This document shows, piece by piece, positions 1 to 5,957 of a DNA stretch of 9,377 bases. How positions within the stretch are numbered: the stretch's first letter is position 1; each line of letters begins with the position of its first letter. Made by a program: the position numbers and the translations under genes. The notes beneath the pieces were generated by a model that saw only the letters and a list, made by a program, of their open reading frames with translations, had not been told where the DNA came from and did not search any database. Source of the stretch: Alphaproteobacteria bacterium (GTDB taxonomy: Bacteria > Pseudomonadota > Alphaproteobacteria > RF32 > CAG-239); assembly GCA_017452115.1 (NCBI GenBank), contig JAFTNB010000029.1, positions 1 to 9,377 on the forward strand, read 5' to 3'.

Positions 1-167
1 CGACGACGCTGTCCCATAACCGATTTTTCTTCTTCTACTTTGAAGTTTTCTCCATCGCTGCTACGACGTAAATTTTCATACATTTGTTCAGCTTTTTGCT
101 GTTGTTCAACCATTTTATCTGGTTCAACTTCTAGATTTTCTTTTTTATCTTTCTGCCAATCAAACAT
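1..167 (-). CDS. Hypothetical protein, N-terminal part (cut by window edge)
   Basis: An open frame starts with ATG at 167 and runs off the left edge of the window, giving 55 codons without a stop. The peptide begins MFDWQKDKKENLEVEPDKMV and is very hydrophilic, rich in Glu, Lys and Gln. There is no signal peptide or membrane segment in the visible part, and the Gln/Glu/Lys-rich stretch at residues 20-36 could be helical. A GGAG ribosome-binding site lies about 8 bases before the ATG, and an extended -10 box lies further upstream, so this looks like a real gene with its own promoter. It is separated from fabZ by a strong terminator and is probably not part of that operon. I do not recognise the family. 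It is not lpxA, the gene that often follows fabZ. No function can be assigned from the visible part. Confidence 0.6.
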   Translation of the reverse strand, partial: MFDWQKDKKENLEVEPDKMVEQQQKAEQMYENLRRSSDGENFKVEEEKSVMGQRR

Positions 168-201
168 AGAATTAACTCCATCGGCTTTATAAATTTAGTA
201 T

Positions 202-210
202 AGTATAACA
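202..210 (-). promoter_or_regulatory. Candidate extended -10 promoter for the gene starting at 167
   Basis: Read on the minus strand, the bases TGTTATACT form a TGnTATAnT extended -10 element. It ends 34 bases before the ATG at 167. The -35 region is poor: TACCTT at 17-base spacing, with a TTGAGA at 222-217 that is too close. Extended -10 promoters need little -35 match, and the position fits a 5' leader of about 28 bases. The surrounding DNA is very AT-rich, so chance matches are likely. Confidence 0.35.
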
Positions 211-240
211 CAAAAATCTCAAAAAAGGTATAATTTTTTC

Positions 241-269
241 TTTACTTTTGTATTTTTATTATATATAAG
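241..269 (+). promoter_or_regulatory. Candidate sigma-70 promoter reading into the hairpin region
   Basis: TTTACT (241-246) and TATAAG (264-269) are separated by exactly 17 bases, matching 4/6 and 5/6 of the consensus hexamers. A transcript starting near 276 would run through the hairpins at 324-454 and stop at the terminator at 467-510. There is no plus-strand protein gene of standing here, so this promoter would serve a noncoding RNA. AT-richness makes the match weak evidence by itself. Confidence 0.2.
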
Positions 270-323
270 TAGTAACACAAATTAATTATTTAGATACTAA
301 AGGAACCAAAATAGAGGTGGAGA

Positions 324-454
324 GTTTTACCTAATGTCAATCTTTCATAGCATCCATAGTGGAATTTAGGTAAAACGTTTAGAGAATGTAATATTCCTAA
401 ACACTGACCATCATCACAATTTAATTTTACTTTTGTGCAGAAATAAAATTAAAT
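324..454. other. Cluster of three inverted repeats, possible structured RNA
   Basis: The intergenic stretch 168-580 has no protein gene, and its middle is dense with inverted repeats. Hairpin 1 pairs GTTTTACCTAA (324-334) with TTAGGTAAAAC (366-376), 11 perfect pairs, with a small TCCA-TAG-TGGA hairpin (353-363) inside its loop. Hairpin 2 starts on the next base: GTTTAG (377-382), a bulged A (383), GAAT (384-387), a 5-base loop, then ATTC and CTAAAC (393-402). Hairpin 3 pairs 419-429 with 444-454, 11 A/T pairs. On the plus strand these are followed by the terminator at 467-510 and preceded by a possible promoter at 241-269, giving a candidate noncoding RNA of roughly 235 bases. I do not recognise it as tmRNA, RNase P RNA, SRP RNA or a known riboswitch. 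The strand is not certain. Confidence 0.4.
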
Positions 455-466
455 CTGATGCATTTC

Positions 467-510
467 AAAAAAAACAATTTGCTCCTTAATCGGACCAAAT
501 TGTTTTTTTT
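467..510 (-). terminator. Rho-independent terminator downstream of fabZ, likely bidirectional
   Basis: AAAAAAAACAATTTG (467-481) is perfectly complementary to CAAATTGTTTTTTTT (496-510). After one C-C mismatch, TCC pairs with GGA, leaving a 6-base loop. The stem has A-tracts and T-tracts at its two ends, so either strand yields a hairpin followed by a U-run. On the minus strand it lies about 70 bases after the fabZ stop and would end the pyrH-to-fabZ transcript. On the plus strand it would end any transcript from 241-466. Confidence 0.85.
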
Positions 511-580
511 ATTTTATACGTATCAAATTTGCAAATTAGTTTCTTATAAAATTACTATAAAGAAACATTATACAAACTTT

Positions 581-1030
581 TTACATGACTATCATAGCCG
601 TAAACTCTGCTTCAGACACCACTTTCCCGTCTACACGGCTTTCACCACGGAAAACAAAAACTCTACCGCGGTCTTTAATTTTTTCAACGTGCATCAACAA
701 CTGATCACCGGGTTTCACCGGTTTGCGGAACTTCACACCATCAACAGACATAAAGAACACTCCGGGTTTTTTATCCCCCAAATCATCCATACCGGCAATT
801 ACCAATGCACCAGCTGTCTGTGCCATTGCTTCAATTTGCAAAACCCCAGGCATTACCGGATTATTTGGAAAATGTCCTTGAAAAAACTCCTCATTCATAG
901 TCACATTTTTAAGACCGACACCTTTTACTCCAGGTTCTTCAACCGTTAATCTGTCTACCAACAAAAATGGATAACGATGTGGCAACATATTCATTATTTC
1001 TTCTACATTATATACTTTATTTTCAGACAT
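581..1030 (-). CDS. fabZ: 3-hydroxyacyl-[acyl-carrier-protein] dehydratase FabZ
   Basis: FabZ removes water from (3R)-3-hydroxyacyl-ACP to give trans-2-enoyl-ACP in each round of type II fatty acid synthesis in the cytoplasm. The 149-residue length matches the family. The hotdog-fold signatures are intact: LPHRYPFLLVDR (16-27), then GHFPNNPVMPGVLQIEAMAQ (52-71), which carries the catalytic pair His53 and Glu67, then the FFMSVDGVKFRKPVKPGD strand region (92-109). A ribosome-binding site AAGGA precedes the ATG by about 8 bases. The gene starts 29 bases after lpxD and is last before the terminator. Its place beside lpxD is meaningful because FabZ and the lipid A acyltransferases draw on the same 3-hydroxyacyl-ACP pool, so co-expression helps balance phospholipid and lipid A synthesis. 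The usual next genes lpxA and lpxB are not here. Confidence 0.97.
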   Translation of the reverse strand: MSENKVYNVEEIMNMLPHRYPFLLVDRLTVEEPGVKGVGLKNVTMNEEFFQGHFPNNPVMPGVLQIEAMAQTAGALVIAGMDDLGDKKPGVFFMSVDGVKFRKPVKPGDQLLMHVEKIKDRGRVFVFRGESRVDGKVVSEAEFTAMIVM

Positions 1031-1059
1031 TTATTTTCCTTTTGTTAGAGGTTAAATTA

Positions 1060-2073
1060 CTACTTTTTTACAGCTTTCTGTAAATAAATAGATTGTTTCA
1101 TAAATTGTTTAATCGGTACAGTCGGACAACCCATTACAACTTCACCATCCGCAATATTGCTCATTACACCGGACTGCGCACCAATTTGCACCTGACTACC
1201 TATTGTAACATGGTCTGCCACCCCGACTTGTCCACCCAAAACAGAGTAATCTCCAATTTTTGTGCTTCCGGCAATTCCTACTTGCGAAACCAAAATACAA
1301 CCACGACCAATAATATCATTATGCGCTACTTGCACCAGATTATCAATACGGCAACCATCACCAATAATAGTGTCATCCAATGCCCCTCTATCAACACAAG
1401 CATTACATCCGATTTCAACATCATTCCCGATAACAAGACGACCAAGCTGCGGAATACGCTTATGCTGCCCAGCTTCAAACATAAAACCAAAACCATCTTG
1501 CCCTAAACGTGCACCACTAAAAATTTTACAGTTATTTCCCATAACACAATAAGAAATATGAACTCCGACACCAATGTGACAATTATTTCCGATAATACAA
1601 TTATCATCAATCACCGCATTAGCATCAATTCGACAATTATCACCAATCTCTACATTATTACCAATCAACACATTTTCCCCGATACAGCAATTTCTACCAA
1701 CTTTGGCATCCTTGGCAATATGAGCAGAGGCGGCAATTTTTGCTTCTGGTTCTGGCATTGCATACATTGCCTGATTAAGCTTAAAAAATGCCAATTTAGG
1801 ATTATCACTAATTAAAATAATAACGTTTTCCGGAACTAAATCTTTAAGTTCATTTGTTGTAATACAAACTTTAGCTTTAATATCTACAGCTTTAGCTTTA
1901 GACTTCTTATCAAAAAAGAAACACAAATCTTCATCGGTTGCATTTTCCATATATGCTAAACCCATAACTTGCATTTGCGATTTGGTTTCATCTAGTAATT
2001 TAGCTCCAGTTACTTCAACTATTTTAGCCAAAGTAAAAGGACCGTTATTTTTATAAAATCTTATATCTACCAT
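1060..2073 (-). CDS. lpxD: UDP-3-O-(3-hydroxyacyl)glucosamine N-acyltransferase LpxD
   Basis: LpxD transfers a 3-hydroxyacyl chain from ACP to the 2-amino group of UDP-3-O-acyl-glucosamine, the third step of lipid A synthesis in the cytoplasm. The 337 residues show the family layout: an N-terminal uridine-binding domain (about 1-105), a left-handed beta-helix of hexapeptide repeats ([I/V]GxxxxI-type, about 110-310) and a short C-terminal helix ending [11 protein letters not shown]. The conserved GQDGFGF is at 191-197. The catalytic histidine is H251 in [10 protein letters not shown], the counterpart of E. coli His239. A strong AGGGGG ribosome-binding site precedes the ATG. An unusual trait is the high cysteine count (14), many as repeated Asn-Cys pairs at equivalent hexapeptide positions. 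The gene lies directly downstream of the tandem repeat array and upstream of fabZ. LpxA is the nearest alternative family, but the N-terminal domain and length fit LpxD. Confidence 0.97.
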   Translation of the reverse strand: MVDIRFYKNNGPFTLAKIVEVTGAKLLDETKSQMQVMGLAYMENATDEDLCFFFDKKSKAKAVDIKAKVCITTNELKDLVPENVIILISDNPKLAFFKLNQAMYAMPEPEAKIAASAHIAKDAKVGRNCCIGENVLIGNNVEIGDNCRIDANAVIDDNCIIGNNCHIGVGVHISYCVMGNNCKIFSGARLGQDGFGFMFEAGQHKRIPQLGRLVIGNDVEIGCNACVDRGALDDTIIGDGCRIDNLVQVAHNDIIGRGCILVSQVGIAGSTKIGDYSVLGGQVGVADHVTIGSQVQIGAQSGVMSNIADGEVVMGCPTVPIKQFMKQSIYLQKAVKK

Positions 2074-2160
2074 TTTTCCCCCTGCATTTTTATACTTACA
2101 GAAAATTGTTTTAGTAAAACGCTTATATATCTCTCTAAAATGATGAAGAATGAGTTTAAT

Positions 2161-2239
2161 AGAGTGATTTCTAGGAGTGAGAAAAATCCTAGTGTAGACA
2201 GACCTACGTGAATTTTTCGAACCTCCGTAAAATTGCTCT
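2161..2239. repeat. Hairpin of repeat unit 1 (divergent left arm)
   Basis: AGAGTGATTT (2161-2170) pairs with AAATTGCTCT (2230-2239) allowing T-G and G-T wobbles on the plus-strand RNA. The core GTAG-ACAGAC-CTAC forms the tip. This copy differs from the other two in the left arm, where CTAGGA and TCCTAG create an extra local inverted repeat around GTGAGAAAAA. It is the copy nearest lpxD. Confidence 0.75.
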
Positions 2240-2284
2240 AGAAACCATTATACACCATCCCAAAATTTGGAGTTTGAGGTTAGC

Positions 2285-2362
2285 AGAGTGATTTTAACAG
2301 AGAGAAAATTTTTAGCGTAGACAGACCTACATGAATTTTTCGAACCTCCGTAAAATTGCTCT
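2285..2362. repeat. Hairpin of repeat unit 2
   Basis: AGAGTGATTTTA (2285-2296) pairs with TAAAATTGCTCT (2351-2362), 12 positions including two T-G/G-T wobbles in plus-strand RNA. An inner stem pairs AAAATT-type and AATTTTT-type tracts around the tip GTAG-ACAGAC-CTAC. In this copy the base pair closing the tip stem is changed to C/A on the plus strand (a G-U wobble on the minus strand). Confidence 0.75.
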
Positions 2363-2408
2363 AGTAAACCATTATACACCATCCAAAAATTTGGAGTTTG
2401 AGGTTAGT

Positions 2409-2486
2409 AGAGTGATTTTAACAGAGAGAAAAATTTTAGCGTAGATAGACCTACGTGAATTTTTCGAAACTGGCAAAAATCGCTCT
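2409..2486. repeat. Hairpin of repeat unit 3, directly after bamA
   Basis: AGAGTGATTTT (2409-2419) pairs with AAAATCGCTCT (2476-2486). Here one wobble of the other copies is replaced by a full G-C pair. The inner stem GAAAAATT/AATTTTTC and the tip CGTAG-ATAGAC-CTACG are the best paired of the three. The right arm between the inner and outer stems (AACTGGC) differs from the ACCTCCG of units 1 and 2, and its CTG can pair with CAG on the left. It sits 22 bases downstream of the bamA stop, so it could act as a 3' structure of the bamA message. Confidence 0.75.
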
Positions 2487-2507
2487 AATAACCCAAAATA
2501 CAAATTT

Positions 2508-4769
2508 TTATAAGCGAGTACCGAAATTAAGCCTAAACACCTCCGTCTTGTCATATTTTTCTTTAACAACCGGAACGGCAAAATCGACATCAATTTGTCC
2601 CATTGGTGATTGCCATTGGAAACCGACACCGGTTGCCACACGCGGAGAAGAAGAATATTCAACAATCTCACGATTAATATTATCTGGCTTACCTAACATT
2701 CCGACATCAACAAATGTACGTCCACGAATACCAACTTCATCGAGCCCGATTGGGAACATCAATTCCGAACCGGTATACAACATCCAGTTTCCGCCTAAAG
2801 CATCATCTGTAAATTTATCACGAGCACCAATACCTGCATACTCAAAACCACGCATATTTGTACCACCAAGATAATAACGCTGTGACAAGCGGACATCTTT
2901 TCCGCCATAACCGGTAATATAGCCGGCATTTAAGAACATTTTGAGCGTATAATAGTCAGCCATTGTATAATATTTGTATGCTTTCGCATCAACACGAACA
3001 TATTTTTCATCTCCGCCCAAACCGGCAACATCATTACCAAAGGAGAGATAATAACCTTCTTTGGGATTAATTGCACTATCACGTTTATCATAAATCAAGG
3101 TCTGCCCGATTGAAGAATCTGTAGCTGAACCCTCTTCTTGCTTAATATAAATAGAAGAATCATCATCAACATTAGCAATTTTATCCTGACGTAAAGTATA
3201 GCGGAATTGTTGATACAAATCATCCGTATAATTCCATCCCAAACGCAAACGCCCACCGGTTGTTTCGCTATCATAAGAACCTTCATCCTGATAATCTTCT
3301 TCCGTACGGAACAAATCCACACCGGCACTCAAACGCCGTCCCATGAAATATGGTTCGGTAAAACTCAAATCATATTCTTTGGCACGTTGAGATACAGATA
3401 CATCTACTCCCAACTGCTGACCTTTGCCTTGGAAATTATTTTCCACCACACCGGCACGAACTAAAGCACCATTAACGGTAGAATATCCCACTCCCACATT
3501 AAAGTATCCGGTAGATTTCTCATCAACTTTTACATTAATATCGGCTTTGTTATTATCTTTAGGAACAGTCTGAATATCAACTTTACTGAAATAATCCAGA
3601 TTCTCTACATTTCGGCGTGATGCTCTCAATTTTGCCGCATTGAAAGCATCCCCCTCATCGATTCTAAATTCACGGCGAATAACTTCATCTTCTGTACGAG
3701 TATTACCGGTAATATTAATTTTATCAACAAAAACTCTATCACCCTCAAGAATATGGAATATCACATTAATTTCGCCGTTTCTGGTATTCTTCACCAGTTC
3801 AGGTTCAACTTCAATAAATGCAAATCCTCGTCTACCCAACTCATCAGTCAAAGCACTGACTGTTTTTTCCACCTCATCAGCATTATACCAATCTCCGCTT
3901 TCAAAACTAACTTCTTCATACATCGGAGTTACATCAATTTCTGCAAGTTTGGAAACGATACTGATATTATTTATCTTATAACGTTCCCCCTCATCCAACA
4001 CATAATTAAGAACAAAAGATTTTTTATCCGGACTAAGTTCAGCAACTGCAGAAACCACCCGAAAATCAGCATAACCATGCTTAAGATAATAACGGCGCAA
4101 CAACTCCTTGTCATAATTTGTTTTTTCCGGATCATAATTTTCTTTTGCTGAAAACAAACGGAACCATCGGCTTTCTTTGCTCATAATTTCGCCTTGCAAA
4201 TCATCATCAGAATAATGCTTATTACCGATAAAATTTAACTTACTGATTTTAGCTTCCGGACCTTCATCAATTTCAAAAATCAAATCCACCCGATTTTGAT
4301 CACGTTGAATAATTTTAGGTTCAACCACAGCAGCATAACGGCCAGCTCTTTTATATACATTCAAAATACGCTGCACGTCTTCCTGCACTTTTGAGCGAGA
4401 ATAAATAGAACGCGGTGCCAACTGAACTTCAGCTTCCAACATTTCATCATTAATTTTATCATTACCGTCAAACGCACGTTGATTAACAATCGGATTTTCG
4501 ACCAAATTAATATTCAACACATTATTAGCATTCACATCAAACGCCACATCAGCAAATAAACCTGTTGCATATAGCTGCTTCAATGCCTCATCAAGTCTTT
4601 CACTAGAAACATTTTCATTATCTTCCAAATCAATATAAGAAAGAACTGTTTCTTTTTCTACTCGTTGTAAACCCGAGATATTAATACCTTTTACATACAA
4701 ATCAGCAGCACTAATGTTAGTAGAAAATATCAAAGAAACCGCAAATCCTAACACACCTGTTTTTTTCAT
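2508..4769 (-). CDS. bamA: Outer membrane protein assembly factor BamA
   Basis: BamA (Omp85 family) is the core of the BAM complex and inserts beta-barrel proteins into the outer membrane. The 753-residue protein starts with a typical signal peptide (about 1-21, cut after NISA). Five POTRA domains follow at roughly 23-92, 93-170, 173-262, 264-343 and 346-418; the fifth carries the familiar GNTRTEDEVIRREF (355-368). The remaining part from about 420 is the 16-stranded barrel. The loop-6 motif (V/L)RGF appears as MRGF (639-642) in a GGTNMRGFEYAGIGARD context, which is near normal. The last residue is Leu (FRLNFGTRL) instead of the usual Phe or Trp of the C-terminal beta-signal. An AAGGA site lies about 9 bases before the ATG. 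The gene follows rseP by 36 bases. Skp, often encoded just after bamA, is absent and replaced by the tandem hairpin array. Confidence 0.97.
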   Translation of the reverse strand: MKKTGVLGFAVSLIFSTNISAADLYVKGINISGLQRVEKETVLSYIDLEDNENVSSERLDEALKQLYATGLFADVAFDVNANNVLNINLVENPIVNQRAFDGNDKINDEMLEAEVQLAPRSIYSRSKVQEDVQRILNVYKRAGRYAAVVEPKIIQRDQNRVDLIFEIDEGPEAKISKLNFIGNKHYSDDDLQGEIMSKESRWFRLFSAKENYDPEKTNYDKELLRRYYLKHGYADFRVVSAVAELSPDKKSFVLNYVLDEGERYKINNISIVSKLAEIDVTPMYEEVSFESGDWYNADEVEKTVSALTDELGRRGFAFIEVEPELVKNTRNGEINVIFHILEGDRVFVDKINITGNTRTEDEVIRREFRIDEGDAFNAAKLRASRRNVENLDYFSKVDIQTVPKDNNKADINVKVDEKSTGYFNVGVGYSTVNGALVRAGVVENNFQGKGQQLGVDVSVSQRAKEYDLSFTEPYFMGRRLSAGVDLFRTEEDYQDEGSYDSETTGGRLRLGWNYTDDLYQQFRYTLRQDKIANVDDDSSIYIKQEEGSATDSSIGQTLIYDKRDSAINPKEGYYLSFGNDVAGLGGDEKYVRVDAKAYKYYTMADYYTLKMFLNAGYITGYGGKDVRLSQRYYLGGTNMRGFEYAGIGARDKFTDDALGGNWMLYTGSELMFPIGLDEVGIRGRTFVDVGMLGKPDNINREIVEYSSSPRVATGVGFQWQSPMGQIDVDFAVPVVKEKYDKTEVFRLNFGTRL

Positions 4770-4805
4770 AAGTAAAAATCCTTAATAGTTTCATTTTTTA
4801 TATTT

Positions 4806-5942
4806 TTAGTCTTTAACAAATAATCTGTCAAACAAATGAACTAAATCATTCCACGTTGCAAAAAGTAATAATGCCAAAATCAAAGCCAAACCGATTCTAA
4901 ACATATATTCCTTAACTTTTTCATTAAGTTCACGCCGAATAATCATTTCTATAAAGCTAATCACTACTTGTCCGCCATCGAGTACCGGTATTGGGAACAG
5001 ATTAATCAAACCAAGATTAATCGACAACAAAGCCATAAAAGTAAGAAAACTAACCACACTATGCTGTTTAGAAATATCACCGGTCATTTCAGCAATACGA
5101 ATAACACCACCGACATCTTCACCACTGCGTTTTCCAGTTAACATTTGCCCAACACCGCGCAATGTCGTAGTCGTCATAACCCAAGTTTCATCAACAGCTG
5201 CTTTAACAGATTCCCACAACGGCATTCCATTATAATCACACATAGATACGGTGATTGAACGTACACCTAACAAAACCTTCTTTTTTTCTTCGCCGTTTTC
5301 TTCAATTTCTATTGGACGCAATTTCACCGGCAAATTTATTACCTCTCCTTGACGTTCAATTTCCAAATTAGCTACTCCGCCGACAACCATCTCAACTTCA
5401 CGTTGTAAATCAGCAAAAGTTTCGATTTCTATACCATTAAGTTTTAAGATTCTATCTTGAGGCAATACTCCGGCTTCTGCGGCTGCGCCCCCCTCAATTA
5501 CATCTCCTATAATCGCCGGAAACTGAACTCGTCCGACAAAAAAGAACACACCAACAAAGATTAAAATTGCAAATAAATAATTTGCTAAAGGTCCAGACAA
5601 CGCAATAAACAATTTTTTTGATGGAGGTTGATATATAAAAGAATGCTTTTTTTCTTCATCAGAAAGTTCTTTAGCTTTCTCATCTGCTGTTGAACTGCTG
5701 GCATCACCATCACCAAACATTTTTACAAAACCGCCAAGAGGAATAAGTGCAATTTTCCAACGAGTACCTTTTTTATCATTAAATCCCCAAATTTCTCTAC
5801 CAAAACCGATAGAAAATTCTTCCACTTTTACTCCACACAAACGAGCTACGATAAAATGTCCCAATTCATGAACAAAAACCAAAATTCCAAGTAAAATAAG
5901 GAATGGAACTAAATAATAAAAAATGTCTGCTAACCAACTCAT
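4806..5942 (-). CDS. rseP: RseP-type site-2 intramembrane zinc metalloprotease
   Basis: RseP is an inner-membrane S2P protease that cuts single-pass membrane substrates inside the bilayer, classically anti-sigma factors and leftover signal peptides. The 378-residue protein has the zinc motif HELGH at 25-29 in the first membrane segment, GPLANYLFA (117-125) in the second, one recognisable PDZ domain (about 140-210), and the third ligand motif NLFPIPVLDGG (314-324) with Asp322. A last membrane segment lies at about 348-364. E. coli RseP is about 450 residues with two PDZ domains; the short form with one is common in alphaproteobacteria. The ATG follows a GAGGGG ribosome-binding site. The gene is 15 bases after cdsA and 36 before bamA; dxr, frequent between cdsA and rseP in other bacteria, is missing. 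No anti-sigma or sigma gene is in the window, so the substrate is unknown. Confidence 0.95.
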   Translation of the reverse strand: MSWLADIFYYLVPFLILLGILVFVHELGHFIVARLCGVKVEEFSIGFGREIWGFNDKKGTRWKIALIPLGGFVKMFGDGDASSSTADEKAKELSDEEKKHSFIYQPPSKKLFIALSGPLANYLFAILIFVGVFFFVGRVQFPAIIGDVIEGGAAAEAGVLPQDRILKLNGIEIETFADLQREVEMVVGGVANLEIERQGEVINLPVKLRPIEIEENGEEKKKVLLGVRSITVSMCDYNGMPLWESVKAAVDETWVMTTTTLRGVGQMLTGKRSGEDVGGVIRIAEMTGDISKQHSVVSFLTFMALLSINLGLINLFPIPVLDGGQVVISFIEMIIRRELNEKVKEYMFRIGLALILALLLFATWNDLVHLFDRLFVKD

Positions 5943-5957
5943 TTCAACTACCCCTCA

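Larger units (their letters stand above)
2150..2486. repeat. Three tandem 124-base units, each with a long imperfect hairpin
   Basis: The 434-base gap between bamA and lpxD (2074-2507) contains three tandem units. The word AGAGTGATTT recurs at 2161, 2285 and 2409, exactly 124 bases apart each time. Units 2 and 3 are nearly identical from the preceding linker through about 2468; unit 1 differs mainly in the left arm. Each unit has a hairpin of 78-79 bases followed by a 45-46 base linker containing ACCATTATACACCATCC and AGTTTGAGGTTAG. Unit 3 ends 22 bases before the bamA stop and has only a degenerate linker. There is no open frame of standing, no transposase and no CRISPR-like spacer. The remaining part of the gap, 2074-2150, holds the lpxD ribosome-binding site and nothing else clear. 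Whether these units occur elsewhere in the genome cannot be told from the window. Confidence 0.92.

Noticed and set aside
458..949. Plus-strand open frame of 163 codons covering most of fabZ
   Set aside because: It is antisense to a well-supported fabZ, has no family-like motifs, and its composition is that expected of a complementary frame in AT-rich DNA. Its start also lies inside the terminator region.
2330..2352. GGAGG followed by ATG on the minus strand in repeat unit 2, resembling a start of translation
   Set aside because: The ATG is followed at once by TAG, and the other units have ACG in place of ATG, so no peptide is encoded.
2150..2486. CRISPR array
   Set aside because: The units are 124 bases long and similar along nearly their whole length, with only three copies, no unique spacers and no cas genes nearby.
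2074..2507. Insertion sequence or remnant of one
   Set aside because: There is no transposase reading frame, no terminal inverted repeats flanked by target duplications, and the unit is a tandem hairpin, not a transposon end.
2372..2671. Minus-strand open frame of 99 codons across unit 3 and the end of bamA
   Set aside because: It overlaps the bamA barrel end in another frame and continues through the repeat; no ribosome-binding site or motif supports it.
3753..4151. Plus-strand open frames antisense to bamA, rich in Ile and Phe
   Set aside because: They are shadows of the bamA frame and have no recognisable domains or ribosome-binding sites.
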